From JBGTFE01 sp036403235 (GTDB lineage Bacteria > Acidobacteriota > Blastocatellia > Pyrinomonadales > Pyrinomonadaceae): 64,000 nt of DNA. The DNA lies in the NCBI GenBank assembly GCA_036403235.1, contig DASWRI010000033.1, positions 1 through 64,000 of the forward strand, given 5' to 3'. A model generated the notes under the pieces. That model saw only the letters and a program-made list of their open reading frames with translations. It did no database searches and was not told the origin of the DNA. Position numbers and translations under genes: made by a program. Positions within the stretch are counted from its first letter, which is position 1; each line of letters begins with the position of its first letter. Positions 24,739 to 33,681 of this stretch are shown piece by piece.

Positions 24739-25101
24739 ATGGCAAAGACCGTGATGATTGTAGAGGATTTCAGAGATGTGCGGACGATGATGAAAATTCT
24801 GATACGCTGGCACGGATATGAAGTTATCGAAGCGGCGGACGGCTATGAAGCGATTGAAAAATCGACGCAGCACCGCCCTGATTTGATTTTAATGGATTTG
24901 GCTTTGCCGCTCATGGACGGCGTGACGGCCATGAAATTAATCAGGGAAATCGAGGGCTTCGATAAGATTTTGATTGTCGCCTTGACCGCCTTCGGAAATA
25001 CTTCGTTTGATAAAGCCATCGAGGCCGGTTTCGACGATTTGCTTATCAAACCGCTCCATTTTGAAAATCTCCAGCCGCTTTTGAGTCATTATCTTTCTTG
25101 A
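24739..25101 (+). CDS. Single-domain response regulator (CheY-like receiver)
   Basis: A 120-residue receiver domain with no output domain. The acidic pocket is E9-D10, the phospho-acceptor is Asp53 in LILMDLALPLMDG, Thr is in VALTAFG and Lys is in LLIKPLHF. The frame extends upstream to 24568. I chose MAKTVMIVED because everything before it is AT-rich and not domain-like. No histidine kinase is adjacent, so the partner is unknown. It may act by protein contact, as CheY or Spo0F do. Confidence 0.85.
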   Translation: MAKTVMIVEDFRDVRTMMKILIRWHGYEVIEAADGYEAIEKSTQHRPDLILMDLALPLMDGVTAMKLIREIEGFDKILIVALTAFGNTSFDKAIEAGFDDLLIKPLHFENLQPLLSHYLS

Positions 25102-25129
25102 AAAGTAATCGACAACAACTGAATTTTAT

Positions 25130-25169
25130 AAAAAAGATGACGGAAATTCGAATTTCCGTCATCTTTTTT
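25130..25169. terminator. Bidirectional terminator
   Basis: A 40-bp exact palindrome with 20-nt arms starts with six A and ends with six T. It sits between the convergent response-regulator and M16 peptidase genes, so it can serve both strands. Confidence 0.85.
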
Positions 25170-25189
25170 GCGCGATAAAAACAAGCCGA

Positions 25190-26614
25190 TTATTGCTGGT
25201 AAGGCTTTAACTGCTCGTCGATTTTTGAACGGTCGCCGACGACGACGATGGTCATTTTGTCTTCGGTCAGATATTTCGCCGCCGCGTCCTGAATGTCCTT
25301 CGGGGTGACGGCGGTGATTTTCTGGATGTATGTGTCGAGATAATTCTGGTCGAGCTCGTTGTAGTTTTTGTATTCGAGCAGGTTGATGATTCCCGCGCGC
25401 GTCGAATTTTGCAGAACGTAGATTCCGACCATAAAGTTTTTGATGCCCTGCAGCTCTTTTTCCGTCGGCGGCTCTTTCCGCAGGCGGTCGATTTCATACA
25501 AAATCTCCTTGATTGAAGCGCCGGTAAACTGCGTCGTCACGTCGGCCGCTTCATACCAGAAACCGGTTTTGTAGCGATTGAAAACCGTGCTGTTCGGCGA
25601 ATACGTGTAGCCTTTGTTTTCGCGTATGTTCGACGTGATGCGCGAGCCGAAGCTGCCGCCGAGGATGCTGTTCATCACCTGAAATTTGATGTATTCGTCG
25701 GTGCTTGCGGGCGTCGCCGAGGGCATTCCGAGATAAATCGTCGATTGCGGCGCGCCCGGACGGTCGATGACCGTCAGAGAGCGTTTGGCCGTCACCGCCG
25801 GAACGTTTCTGATTGATTCGGTTCCCTTCTTAAATCCGCCGAACGATTTTTCAATCGTGTCTTTGATTTTTTTCGTGTCAAACTGCCCGACGACGTAAAG
25901 ATGCGTTCGCGCCGCGCCGTATTCGTCGTTGTAAAAAGCCTTGACCTGTTCGAGCGTGTAACCTTTAACCGTCGCCTCGCTCGGATAAATCGAGCCGTAA
26001 GGGTGATTCGGGTAAATTACGTCGCGGAATTTTTCGAGCGCGATGGTTCCGGCCTGCGCACGCGCAATCGTCAAATTGCGGATTTTGTTGGTGCGGATTG
26101 TTTCCAAATCTTCCGAAGCGAATTTCGGATTTAAGATAACATCGGCCAAAAGATTGACGAAACGCGTGTCGAACTCGGATAAAACCTCGCCGCCGATAAC
26201 GGTTTTGTCGGTCTGCGCGGCGGTGAAAATGCTGCCGCCCATTTCGGCCGTCTCGCGCGCGATTTGTTCGGCCGAGCGCGTCGCCGTTCCTTCTTTCAAA
26301 AGATTTGCGACGACGTCGGAAATCCATCGCTGGTCGGCTTTTTCGTTCAGAGTTCCGGCGCGGACGACGGCCTGAACCGCAACTTTCGGCACCGAACCGT
26401 AAGGCACGAGCGTCACGCGCATTCCGTTGGCGAGCGTGTAAGTTTCCTGTTTCGGAAAGACAAACGCTTTCGGCTGACCGCCGACGGGCGGCGTTTCCTT
26501 CTGCGCGAGCGCGCTAAACGCGGAAGAAAGAATCACCATAGAGACACAGAGAACAACGAGGTTTTTAAGCATATTACTTTTCACTTTTAACTTTTCACTT
26601 TTTGCTTGATTCAT
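25190..26614 (-). CDS. M16-family peptidase-like protein, non-catalytic subunit, exported
   Basis: A 474-residue M16 (pitrilysin) fold protein with no HxxEH. The equivalent position reads DQRWISDVVANLLKEG, so it is the partner subunit. It retains the R/Y region near the C-terminal half (NSILGGSFGSRI, RENKGYTYS) that helps bind substrate. It is exported: the signal peptide ends SALAQ. A strong AAGGAGG site places the start at 26614. Residues 5-14 (KSEKLKVKSN) are encoded by a heptad repeat, and the hydrophobic core by CTCTGTGTCTCT-like repeat text. It lies 9 bp downstream of the catalytic partner gene. Confidence 0.88.
   Translation of the reverse strand: MNQAKSEKLKVKSNMLKNLVVLCVSMVILSSAFSALAQKETPPVGGQPKAFVFPKQETYTLANGMRVTLVPYGSVPKVAVQAVVRAGTLNEKADQRWISDVVANLLKEGTATRSAEQIARETAEMGGSIFTAAQTDKTVIGGEVLSEFDTRFVNLLADVILNPKFASEDLETIRTNKIRNLTIARAQAGTIALEKFRDVIYPNHPYGSIYPSEATVKGYTLEQVKAFYNDEYGAARTHLYVVGQFDTKKIKDTIEKSFGGFKKGTESIRNVPAVTAKRSLTVIDRPGAPQSTIYLGMPSATPASTDEYIKFQVMNSILGGSFGSRITSNIRENKGYTYSPNSTVFNRYKTGFWYEAADVTTQFTGASIKEILYEIDRLRKEPPTEKELQGIKNFMVGIYVLQNSTRAGIINLLEYKNYNELDQNYLDTYIQKITAVTPKDIQDAAAKYLTEDKMTIVVVGDRSKIDEQLKPYQQ
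26576..26603. repeat. Heptad array inside the M16 signal-peptide region
   Basis: Four perfect-phase units on the plus strand: ACTTTTC, ACTTTTA, ACTTTTC, ACTTTTT. It lies between the start codon and Met15 of the minus-strand gene and is translated. No complementary arm is present. Confidence 0.85.
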
Positions 26615-26623
26615 ATTTCCTCC

Positions 26624-28021
26624 TTATTCCGCCGATTTATCCGCCTGTTTTTCGGTGTTGATGATGACGACCGTGCGGTTTGTTTTGCGCAAGAATTCTT
26701 TCGCGGTTTTCTGAATCAGCGCGGGCGTCACTTTGCGGAAATTCGCTTCGATTTGGTTTATCGCCTGCGGATTGTCGTCAAAAAGCGCGAAGCTCGCGAG
26801 CAAATCGGCGCGTCCGAAACCGCCGAGCTGCGTCATCGTGTCATACAAACCCGAACGCAGCTTGACCATCGCGCGGTCTAACTCGCTCTGCGGCAGAGGT
26901 TTGTTTTGAATCTGCTCGACGACGGCGTCGTTGGCGGCGAGGATTTCCTGCGGCGTAAATTTCTCATCGTGAATCAAATCGACGGCGAAAAGCATCGGCC
27001 CGTTGTAATTGAACATATTGCCGAGATAATTGATGCCGCCGTTGATTCCGTTCGTATATTTTTTGTTTTTGACGAGCTCCTGGTAGAGCATACTGTCGTC
27101 GCCGTTGACCAGAATTTGTTCGAGAAGTCCCATCGCGTAATATTCGGGCGTGTTGCGTTTCGGCATTTGATAGCCCCAGCCGACGGCCGGTTTGCTGGCC
27201 AGTTTATCGACGCGCGAAACCGATTTTTCCTGTTCCTGGCGCGGCTCGGAAATGTCGGGCTGCGGCTCGGCTTTTTGTGAGGGAATGCCCGCGAAATATT
27301 TTTCGACGAAAGCTTTGCCTTCCGCTTCGTCAAAATCGCCGGTGACGACGAGGACGGCGTTTGAAGGCGTGTAGTATTTTTTGAAGAAATCCTTCGCGTC
27401 CGTCAAAGTCGCCGCTTCGATATCTTTCAAATCGCCGTAAAAATTGTGCGAGTTATACCAGTTTGAAAAAGCCGCCATCGGCAAATCAATCCACGGGAAA
27501 GTGCCGTAAGGCGCGTTCAAAACATTGACTTTTACTTCGTTTCCGACGACGCCCTGCTGGTTTGCCAGATTTTCCTGCGTGATATCGAGGCCGCGCATGC
27601 GGTCGGCTTCGGCCCACAGCAGCGTTTCCAGTTTGTTCGACGGAACGACGGCGAAATAATTCGTAAAATCAAACCGCGTCGAGCCGTTCAAAATTCCGCC
27701 ATTTGATTGAACGAGCTGGATATATTCCATTTTGCCGAGATTTTTCGAACCCTGAAACATCAGGTGTTCAAACAGATGCGCAAATCCCGTGCGGTCTTTC
27801 GGCTCGATGCGAAAACCGATGTTGTAATAAACGCCGACGACCGCCAGCGGCGAGCTATGCTCGGGCGAAAGCACGACGCGCAGACCGTTCGGAAGTTTGT
27901 AATAAGTAACCGGAACATTAATGTTTTTTGTTTTTGCCTGCGCGATGGCTGAAATATTATTTAACGTGACAATCAGAGCCAAAAGACACAAACACAAAAA
28001 TATCTTTGCTGTTCGTTTCAT
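26624..28021 (-). CDS. M16-family zinc peptidase, catalytic subunit, exported
   Basis: A 465-residue periplasmic peptidase. The inverted zinc motif H82-x-x-E85-H86 (AHLFEHLMFQGSKNLG) is intact, with a distal Glu expected near E157-E162 (NEVKVNVLNAPYG region). The signal peptide is 1-28 (AIAQA). The C-terminal half carries the second M16 domain. With the following gene it forms the usual two-gene catalytic plus helper pair, acting on peptides in the periplasm. The ribosome site is GAGGA (28024-28028). Confidence 0.9.
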   Translation of the reverse strand: MKRTAKIFLCLCLLALIVTLNNISAIAQAKTKNINVPVTYYKLPNGLRVVLSPEHSSPLAVVGVYYNIGFRIEPKDRTGFAHLFEHLMFQGSKNLGKMEYIQLVQSNGGILNGSTRFDFTNYFAVVPSNKLETLLWAEADRMRGLDITQENLANQQGVVGNEVKVNVLNAPYGTFPWIDLPMAAFSNWYNSHNFYGDLKDIEAATLTDAKDFFKKYYTPSNAVLVVTGDFDEAEGKAFVEKYFAGIPSQKAEPQPDISEPRQEQEKSVSRVDKLASKPAVGWGYQMPKRNTPEYYAMGLLEQILVNGDDSMLYQELVKNKKYTNGINGGINYLGNMFNYNGPMLFAVDLIHDEKFTPQEILAANDAVVEQIQNKPLPQSELDRAMVKLRSGLYDTMTQLGGFGRADLLASFALFDDNPQAINQIEANFRKVTPALIQKTAKEFLRKTNRTVVIINTEKQADKSAE

Positions 28022-28116
28022 AAATTCTCCTCAAATTTTAAAATTGCGTGATATGAACTCTGCTTTGTTGATACGGAGCTTGAGCGAAAATAGTTTTAGA
28101 TTTTTGAAAGATAATT

Positions 28117-28230
28117 AACCACACAGAGCACAGAGATTTTTTAGCCGCGAATAACACGAATTGCACTAATAAAAGAAATAATAATTCGTGTAATTCGCGG
28201 CTAATTCCTGCTTAAAATCCGCTGTGCCCT
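28117..28230. repeat. Nested repeat: CACAGAG-type outer arms, GCCGCGAAT-type inner arms
   Basis: The inner 21-nt arms (28142-28162 and 28183-28203) differ by one base. The outer arm AACCACACAGAGCACAGAG (28117-28135) faces CTGTGCCCTCT near 28222. Two unrelated repeat types are stacked in one hairpin between the M16 and tolC genes. Confidence 0.75.
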
Positions 28231-28247
28231 CTATCGTAAAAATCTTC

Positions 28248-30209
28248 TTACTTTTCGAAAAGCTTCGTGCTCAGAGTATTGCGGCGGCCGGTTATAATCT
28301 GCAAAGTTCCGCCGCCGGAGACGGAGACGTTGTTGGCCGAAAGCGTCGTGCCGGTGGCGCGCTGAAATTCGGAAATCGCTTTATTCAAATCGGTCTGCGC
28401 CTGAAGCTCGCGGCCGCGCGCCGTCAAAAGCTCGGTCTGGCGCTGGAGAACGAGATAAAACGTCGTGATTCCGGCGCGAAACTGGCGCTGCTCGCTTTCG
28501 TAAAGTTGCTCGGCGGAAGCGCGCGCGGCGAGCGCCGAGGCGAGTCTTGCTTCGGCCGAACGCAGCGCCTGTAAAGAATTTCTGACTTCGGCTTCGATAA
28601 TCTGTTCCTGCTTTTCCCTGTTGTTGACGATTTGATTGGCTTCGGCCAGCGAGCGCCCGTAATTCGCCTTCGCCGTCCGATTTCCCCACGGCAGCGCGAT
28701 GCTCACGCCGACGCGATAGGTCGGGTAATCCTGCCCGATGAGATTTCCGAGCGAGTTGATATACCCGCCGACCAGATTCGGCGGAACGGTTCTCGCCGGG
28801 TTCGGCGTTCCGGCCAACCCTTGCGATGTATAAGAGCCGACGAGGTCGACCTGCGGCTTGGTCTGGTCGCGGTAATATCTCTGGTCGATTTGGTTGATTT
28901 CGGCGGTCGTCGCGAGCTGTGTGATTTCCGGTCGATTTTTCAAAGCGTCGCTGATGGCGACTTCGAGCGGCGCGCGCGGCGGCTCTAAACTGATTTCGGA
29001 AATCGGCGTAATCGGGCGCGACCAGATTTCGGAAGTCCGGTCGGGCAGCATCAGCATTTTCAGAGTGTTTTCGGCGCGTGTGACGTCTTCCTGCGCCGTG
29101 TAGACGCTTTGCTCGAACGTCGTGATTTGCGTCGTCGCGGCGACTACGTCAATCGGCGCGAGCACGCCTTTGGAGACGAGCCTTTGGTTGCTTTCGAGCT
29201 GCGTCCGCGCCTGTTTGACGGCGTCAATCTGGACTTGCAGATTTCTCAGCGAAAAAACCAAGTCCCAGTAAGCCTGTTCGACCTGCGTGATAACTTCAAT
29301 CGCGCGCTGGCGAAACTGCGCGTCGGTCAAGCTCAGATTTTTCTTGGCGATTTCAATCTGGCGGCGATTGTTGTCAAAACGCCGGCCGCGAAAAATCGGC
29401 TGGCGATACGAAAAGGTCAGAGCGGACGGAAATTGGGGATTGAGCGTTGCGTTGGTGTTGCTGGTCGTCGTCCGCGACGAGTTGAAATCGACCGCATAAG
29501 AGCCGCCCTGCCACGGCGAAAAACCGCTCACGCCGGCCGAGCCGAAGTATCTGGTCTGCGTCACCGAATCGCCGGTCGCGCCGCCGATGGTCGAAGCGAC
29601 GGGCGTCGTCGCGCTTTCGTAGTAGCTTTCCGAAGCGATTTGCGGGTCGTAAACGCCGCGCGCGCCGCGCAGATTAAATTCGGCAATTTGAACGTCGATT
29701 TTCGATGTGTCGATGTCGTTGTTGTTCTGCAAAGCCATTTCGATGGCTTCTTCGAGCGTCATCGGCAACTGGTTGGCGATATCGACGCCGACGCGCTCGG
29801 CGCTCGGCAAAGGCCTGGTCTGCGCTTCGAAATTCGGCGCGACCGGCGGCGGCTCGTTCGGCAAATCGGCCGGTGCGACGGTGTTCGTCGTTCCGACATT
29901 CTGCGTCGGCGTTTGCTGTATGACCGTGTTCGGATTGGCAATCTGACCGCTCGGCGTGACGCCCGGCGTCGTGGTCGTCGGATTCTGCGAGGGCAAAGTT
30001 TGCTGCTGAGCCGGATTCGTCGTTTGATTTTGCTGTTGCTGTTGCTGAACCGGCTGCTGATTTTGCTGCTGAATTTCCGTCTGCTGTTGCTGCTGCGACG
30101 GGTTCGGCTGAGTCGTGACGGGCGGCGTAGCCTGCGGCGTCGTTTGCGCCGCAGCCGTCAAAGCTGTCAGAAAAATCGCAAAAAATGTTGAAATTACTAC
30201 TCTTTTCAT
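28248..30209 (-). CDS. TolC-family outer-membrane efflux protein
   Basis: A 653-residue outer-membrane channel that completes the adjacent RND pump. The signal peptide is 1-21 (TALTAAAQ). Residues about 22-125 are an unusual low-complexity Q/P/T/N stretch with poly-Q runs. From about 150 on, two repeats of the TolC fold appear (LTLEEAIEMALQNNNDI; RYFGSAGVSG; RRQIEIAKKNLSLTD; ALKNRPEITQLA; YRVGVSIALPWGNR). The Q-rich insert is absent from typical members of about 450-500 residues. It lies 38 bp downstream of the pump gene, as last gene of the efflux operon. Confidence 0.85.
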   Translation of the reverse strand: MKRVVISTFFAIFLTALTAAAQTTPQATPPVTTQPNPSQQQQQTEIQQQNQQPVQQQQQQNQTTNPAQQQTLPSQNPTTTTPGVTPSGQIANPNTVIQQTPTQNVGTTNTVAPADLPNEPPPVAPNFEAQTRPLPSAERVGVDIANQLPMTLEEAIEMALQNNNDIDTSKIDVQIAEFNLRGARGVYDPQIASESYYESATTPVASTIGGATGDSVTQTRYFGSAGVSGFSPWQGGSYAVDFNSSRTTTSNTNATLNPQFPSALTFSYRQPIFRGRRFDNNRRQIEIAKKNLSLTDAQFRQRAIEVITQVEQAYWDLVFSLRNLQVQIDAVKQARTQLESNQRLVSKGVLAPIDVVAATTQITTFEQSVYTAQEDVTRAENTLKMLMLPDRTSEIWSRPITPISEISLEPPRAPLEVAISDALKNRPEITQLATTAEINQIDQRYYRDQTKPQVDLVGSYTSQGLAGTPNPARTVPPNLVGGYINSLGNLIGQDYPTYRVGVSIALPWGNRTAKANYGRSLAEANQIVNNREKQEQIIEAEVRNSLQALRSAEARLASALAARASAEQLYESEQRQFRAGITTFYLVLQRQTELLTARGRELQAQTDLNKAISEFQRATGTTLSANNVSVSGGGTLQIITGRRNTLSTKLFEK

Positions 30210-30247
30210 AACGCTAAAATTTCGAATAAATCAGTCCGCGCTCCCGT

Positions 30248-33200
30248 CTATTTGGTCGAAGTCGGCTCGGCATATTTATCGCTTCCCAGATTCGTTTCCT
30301 TCGCCTTTTTTTCGCCTTTTGAAGTCCTGAGCACGCCCGCAACGCGCTGATACGCCGGGCGCAGAACTCCGATTTTGAATTTGTCGTAACCAATCGCGAC
30401 GCCGCGCCAGACGCGCGATTCGGCCGCGTCGTCAAACAGCGAATAGAAAACCGGAACTGCCAAAAGCGTCAGCAATAAGCAGAGAGACTGCCCGCCGACG
30501 ACCAAAATTCCGATTGAGCGATTGGTCGCCGCACCCGCGCCGCTGCCGACGATAAGCGGAACCATACCGGCGATAAGCGCAATCGTCGTCATCAAAATCG
30601 GACGCAGGCGGTCGCGGTTGGCGCGGATAATCGCGTCGTATCTATTCATTCCCTTCGAGCGCAAAGTGTTCGTATGGTCAATCTGCAAAATGGCATTTTT
30701 CTTGACGATGCCGAACAGGAGCAAAATGCCGAGCGCCGAGAAAATATTGAGCGTCTGCCCGGCAATCAGGGTCGAGACGAGCGCGAACGGAATCGACAGC
30801 GGAAGCGTCAGCAAAATCGTCACCGGATGGATAAACGATTCGAACTGCGCTGCCAGAATCAGATACATAAAGACGAATGAAAGCAGAAACGCGAGCAGAA
30901 ACGACCGATATGCGCGCTGCAATTCTTTCGATTGGCCGGTCACGCCGGTCGAATATTCTTCCGGCATATTGAGCGACGCGGCGTGCTGCTGCAATTTTGT
31001 GAGCGCGTCCGATTCCGAAGCGTTCGGCGGCAGACTGGCCGAAACCGTGACCTGTCTTTGTCGATTCAGACGGTTAATCGTCGCCGGAGAAGTGCCCTGT
31101 TCGAGTTTGACTAATTTTTCCAGCCCGATTGTGCCGCCTTTTGAAGAAGCGACCGAAAAATACCGCAGATTGTCGCGCGAGCGGCGAAATTCTTCTTCGG
31201 CCTGCACGAGCACGTCGTACTGCTCCGAGCCTTCGGCAAAAGTGGAAACGCGCTGTCCGGCGGAAAGAATGTTTATCGCCGTCGCCACGTCGCCGGCTTC
31301 GACGCCCAAATCGGCCGCTTTGGCGCGGTCAATCTCGACGCGAATTTCTGGATTTCCGAGCTCGAGCGAGCGGTCGGCGTCGCGGAAGGTTTCGTCGGCG
31401 CGAAGTTTTTCGACCAGTTGATTCGAATACTCGTCGAGCTTGGCCATATCCGGCCCGGCGATGTAAAACCCGACGCCCGAGCCGCCGCGCCCTAATCCGA
31501 GGCTGTTTCCGATGGAAGACGAGCCGGAAACGTTGACGCGCCAATCTTTCGATTGATATTTTTTGACGATTCCGCGCGTCCGGTTAATCAAATCGGCCTG
31601 CGAAAACTGGCGCTCGGCGACCGGTTTGAGACTGACGTTGACGTTGCCGGAATTGCCCGAGCTGCCGCCTCCGCCGAAGCCGCCGGCCTGCACCAAAGTA
31701 TCTTTGACGCCGGGAAGCTGGTCGCGTATGTCGCGCCCGATGCGGTCGAGAATGCTCTGCGTCGCGGCGAGACTCGTGCCTTGCGGGCCGCGAATCGATA
31801 TCTGAAACGCCGATTCGTCTTCGTCGGGCAAAAACGCCATTCCGACGAGTTTAAAAAGCGGGTAAATAGAGGCGACGACCAAGATACAAATCAGCACGAC
31901 CACCCAACGAAAACGCATCGAGAGCGTTAACAGAAAGGTATAGGCGCGGTCGATTTTGCTGTAAAGCCAGCTGTCCTTGCTGCTGTGTTCTTCGGAAACT
32001 TCGGCATTTTGATTTGTCTTCGGCTCTTCGTATTCGCTCGCCCGCAGCGCGTCGCCGGTGATTTTTTTCGATTCGCCCGAACCGACCGGCTCGACGTTTT
32101 CGATATTTTCCGCCGTCAGACTTTCTTCTTTCGGCTTAATCAGACGCGCGGCGAGCATCGGCGTCAAGGTAAACGAAACGATTAAGCTGACGGCAATTGC
32201 CGCCGCCGACGTGAGACCGAACGAAGACATAAAACGCCCGACGATTCCCGTCATAAATCCGACCGGAATAAAAACGGCGAGCAAGCTGAGCGTCGTCGCC
32301 AGAACGGCCAGACCGATTTCGCGCGTGCCTTCAATCGCCGCCTGAAAAGGCCGCATTCCCTTTTCTTCGACAAAGCGATAGATGTTTTCGAGCACGACAA
32401 TCGCGTCGTCGATGACGATGCCGACCATCAGCGTCAGCGCGAGCATCGTCATTTGATTGAGCGAATAGCCGAGCCACGCAATCAGCGCGAAGGCGGCGAT
32501 AATCGAAGTCGGAATGGCGAGCGCGGCGATAAAGGTCGTGCGAATATTCCACAAAAAGAGAAAGACAATCGCCGCCGCGAAAAGACCGCCGAGCACAAGA
32601 TGTTCTTCGATGGCGTGAAGCGAGTTTTCGATAAACTCCGACTGGTCGCGCGTGACGGCAATCGTCAAATCCGGCGGCAGAGTCTTCTGAATTTCGGTCA
32701 TTCGCTGCTTGACCGCATTGATGAGCGCAATCGTGTTCGAGCCCGATTGTTTTCTGATGCCGAGATAAACCGACGGGACGCTGTTCAGAGAGGCGGCCGT
32801 CGTCGGGTCGGCGCCGCTGTCCTCGACGCGCCCGATGTCCTTGATTTTTATCGGAAAACCGTTTCGCGTGGCGATGACAATCTCGTTGAACTGGTTGACG
32901 TCGGTGATTTTGCTGAGCGTGCGGAGCGCCGTCGTCGTCGGGCCTTCGTTGACCGAGCCGCCCGGCGATTCGGTGTTCTGCGCGCGGACGGCGTTGGAAA
33001 CTTCCGTCACCGAGAGGTTGTAGGCGCGCAGACGGTCGGGATTGACGTAAATTTTTATTTCGCGCTGGCGTCCGCCGAAAATAACGACTTCGCCGACGCC
33101 GTCGGCGTTTTCGATGCGCTTTTGGATTTGATTCGTCACCAAATCGGTCAATTCGATGACCGAGCGCGGCGCGCTGATGGCGTAAATTAGAACCGGCTGC

Positions 33201-33607
33201 GAATCGGGGTCGGATTTGCGTACGACCGGCGGGTCGGCGGTTTCGGGCAGGCGATTGGCGACGGTCGAGATTTTTTGCTGAATTTCCTGAAACGCCTGGT
33301 CGGGGTCTTTTTCGAGATTAAAGGTAATCGTCACGTTCGAGCTGCCTTTCGATGAAGTCGAACGCATTTCGTCGATGCCCGGAACGGTGTTGAGCGCGCC
33401 TTCGACAATATCGGTGACTTCCGATTCCATCTGCTCGGGCGCGGCGCCCGCATTCGAGGTCGAGACGGAAATCGTCGGCAAATCGATTTTCGGAAAACGG
33501 TCAACGCCGAGCGTAAAAAAACTAAAGCCGCCGACGACCGTCAAAAACAATACGATAACCGTGGCGAAAACCGGACGATGAACACAAATTTCAGCTAACC
33601 ATTGCAT
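30248..33607 (-). CDS. RND efflux permease, HAE1/AcrB-type
   Basis: A 1119-residue inner-membrane proton/drug antiporter. Membrane helix 1 starts at residue 10. The proton-relay region is GIVIDDAIVVLENIYR (the Asp pair in helix 4). Family phrases GGRQREIKIYVNPDRL, SLNQMTMLALTLMVG and QSKELQRAYRSFLLAFLLSF are present. A hydrophilic loop of about 60 residues between helices 6 and 7 (KPKEESLTAENIENV onward) is longer than in AcrB. The protein belongs to the multidrug (HAE1) rather than the metal (HME) clade because the helix-4 Asp-Asp is present. The substrate is unknown. The adaptor lies upstream and TolC downstream. Confidence 0.92.
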   Translation of the reverse strand: MQWLAEICVHRPVFATVIVLFLTVVGGFSFFTLGVDRFPKIDLPTISVSTSNAGAAPEQMESEVTDIVEGALNTVPGIDEMRSTSSKGSSNVTITFNLEKDPDQAFQEIQQKISTVANRLPETADPPVVRKSDPDSQPVLIYAISAPRSVIELTDLVTNQIQKRIENADGVGEVVIFGGRQREIKIYVNPDRLRAYNLSVTEVSNAVRAQNTESPGGSVNEGPTTTALRTLSKITDVNQFNEIVIATRNGFPIKIKDIGRVEDSGADPTTAASLNSVPSVYLGIRKQSGSNTIALINAVKQRMTEIQKTLPPDLTIAVTRDQSEFIENSLHAIEEHLVLGGLFAAAIVFLFLWNIRTTFIAALAIPTSIIAAFALIAWLGYSLNQMTMLALTLMVGIVIDDAIVVLENIYRFVEEKGMRPFQAAIEGTREIGLAVLATTLSLLAVFIPVGFMTGIVGRFMSSFGLTSAAAIAVSLIVSFTLTPMLAARLIKPKEESLTAENIENVEPVGSGESKKITGDALRASEYEEPKTNQNAEVSEEHSSKDSWLYSKIDRAYTFLLTLSMRFRWVVVLICILVVASIYPLFKLVGMAFLPDEDESAFQISIRGPQGTSLAATQSILDRIGRDIRDQLPGVKDTLVQAGGFGGGGSSGNSGNVNVSLKPVAERQFSQADLINRTRGIVKKYQSKDWRVNVSGSSSIGNSLGLGRGGSGVGFYIAGPDMAKLDEYSNQLVEKLRADETFRDADRSLELGNPEIRVEIDRAKAADLGVEAGDVATAINILSAGQRVSTFAEGSEQYDVLVQAEEEFRRSRDNLRYFSVASSKGGTIGLEKLVKLEQGTSPATINRLNRQRQVTVSASLPPNASESDALTKLQQHAASLNMPEEYSTGVTGQSKELQRAYRSFLLAFLLSFVFMYLILAAQFESFIHPVTILLTLPLSIPFALVSTLIAGQTLNIFSALGILLLFGIVKKNAILQIDHTNTLRSKGMNRYDAIIRANRDRLRPILMTTIALIAGMVPLIVGSGAGAATNRSIGILVVGGQSLCLLLTLLAVPVFYSLFDDAAESRVWRGVAIGYDKFKIGVLRPAYQRVAGVLRTSKGEKKAKETNLGSDKYAEPTSTK

Positions 33608-33619
33608 AAAAACTTTTTA

Positions 33620-33681
33620 AGTTTCCAGTTTCAGGTTTCAGTTCATTTCAACTTGAAACCTGAAACTGGAAACTAGAAACT
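33620..33681. repeat. Heptad hairpin, AGTTTCC/AGTTTCA/GGTTTCA
   Basis: Left arm 33620-33640 (three units) pairs perfectly with 33654-33674. The right side has one further unit (33675-33681). The right arm provides the last two sense bases and the TAG stop (33673-33675) of the adaptor gene. It lies in the gap between adaptor and permease genes. Confidence 0.9.

Noticed and set aside
22840..25101. Patatin plus response regulator as a CBASS-like defence operon
   Set aside because: There is a terminator between them, and no nucleotidyltransferase, HORMA or ubiquitin-like gene nearby.
29950..30150. CAG-rich stretch in tolC as a repeat element
   Set aside because: It is an in-frame poly-Q/low-complexity coding stretch, not a heptad or inverted repeat.
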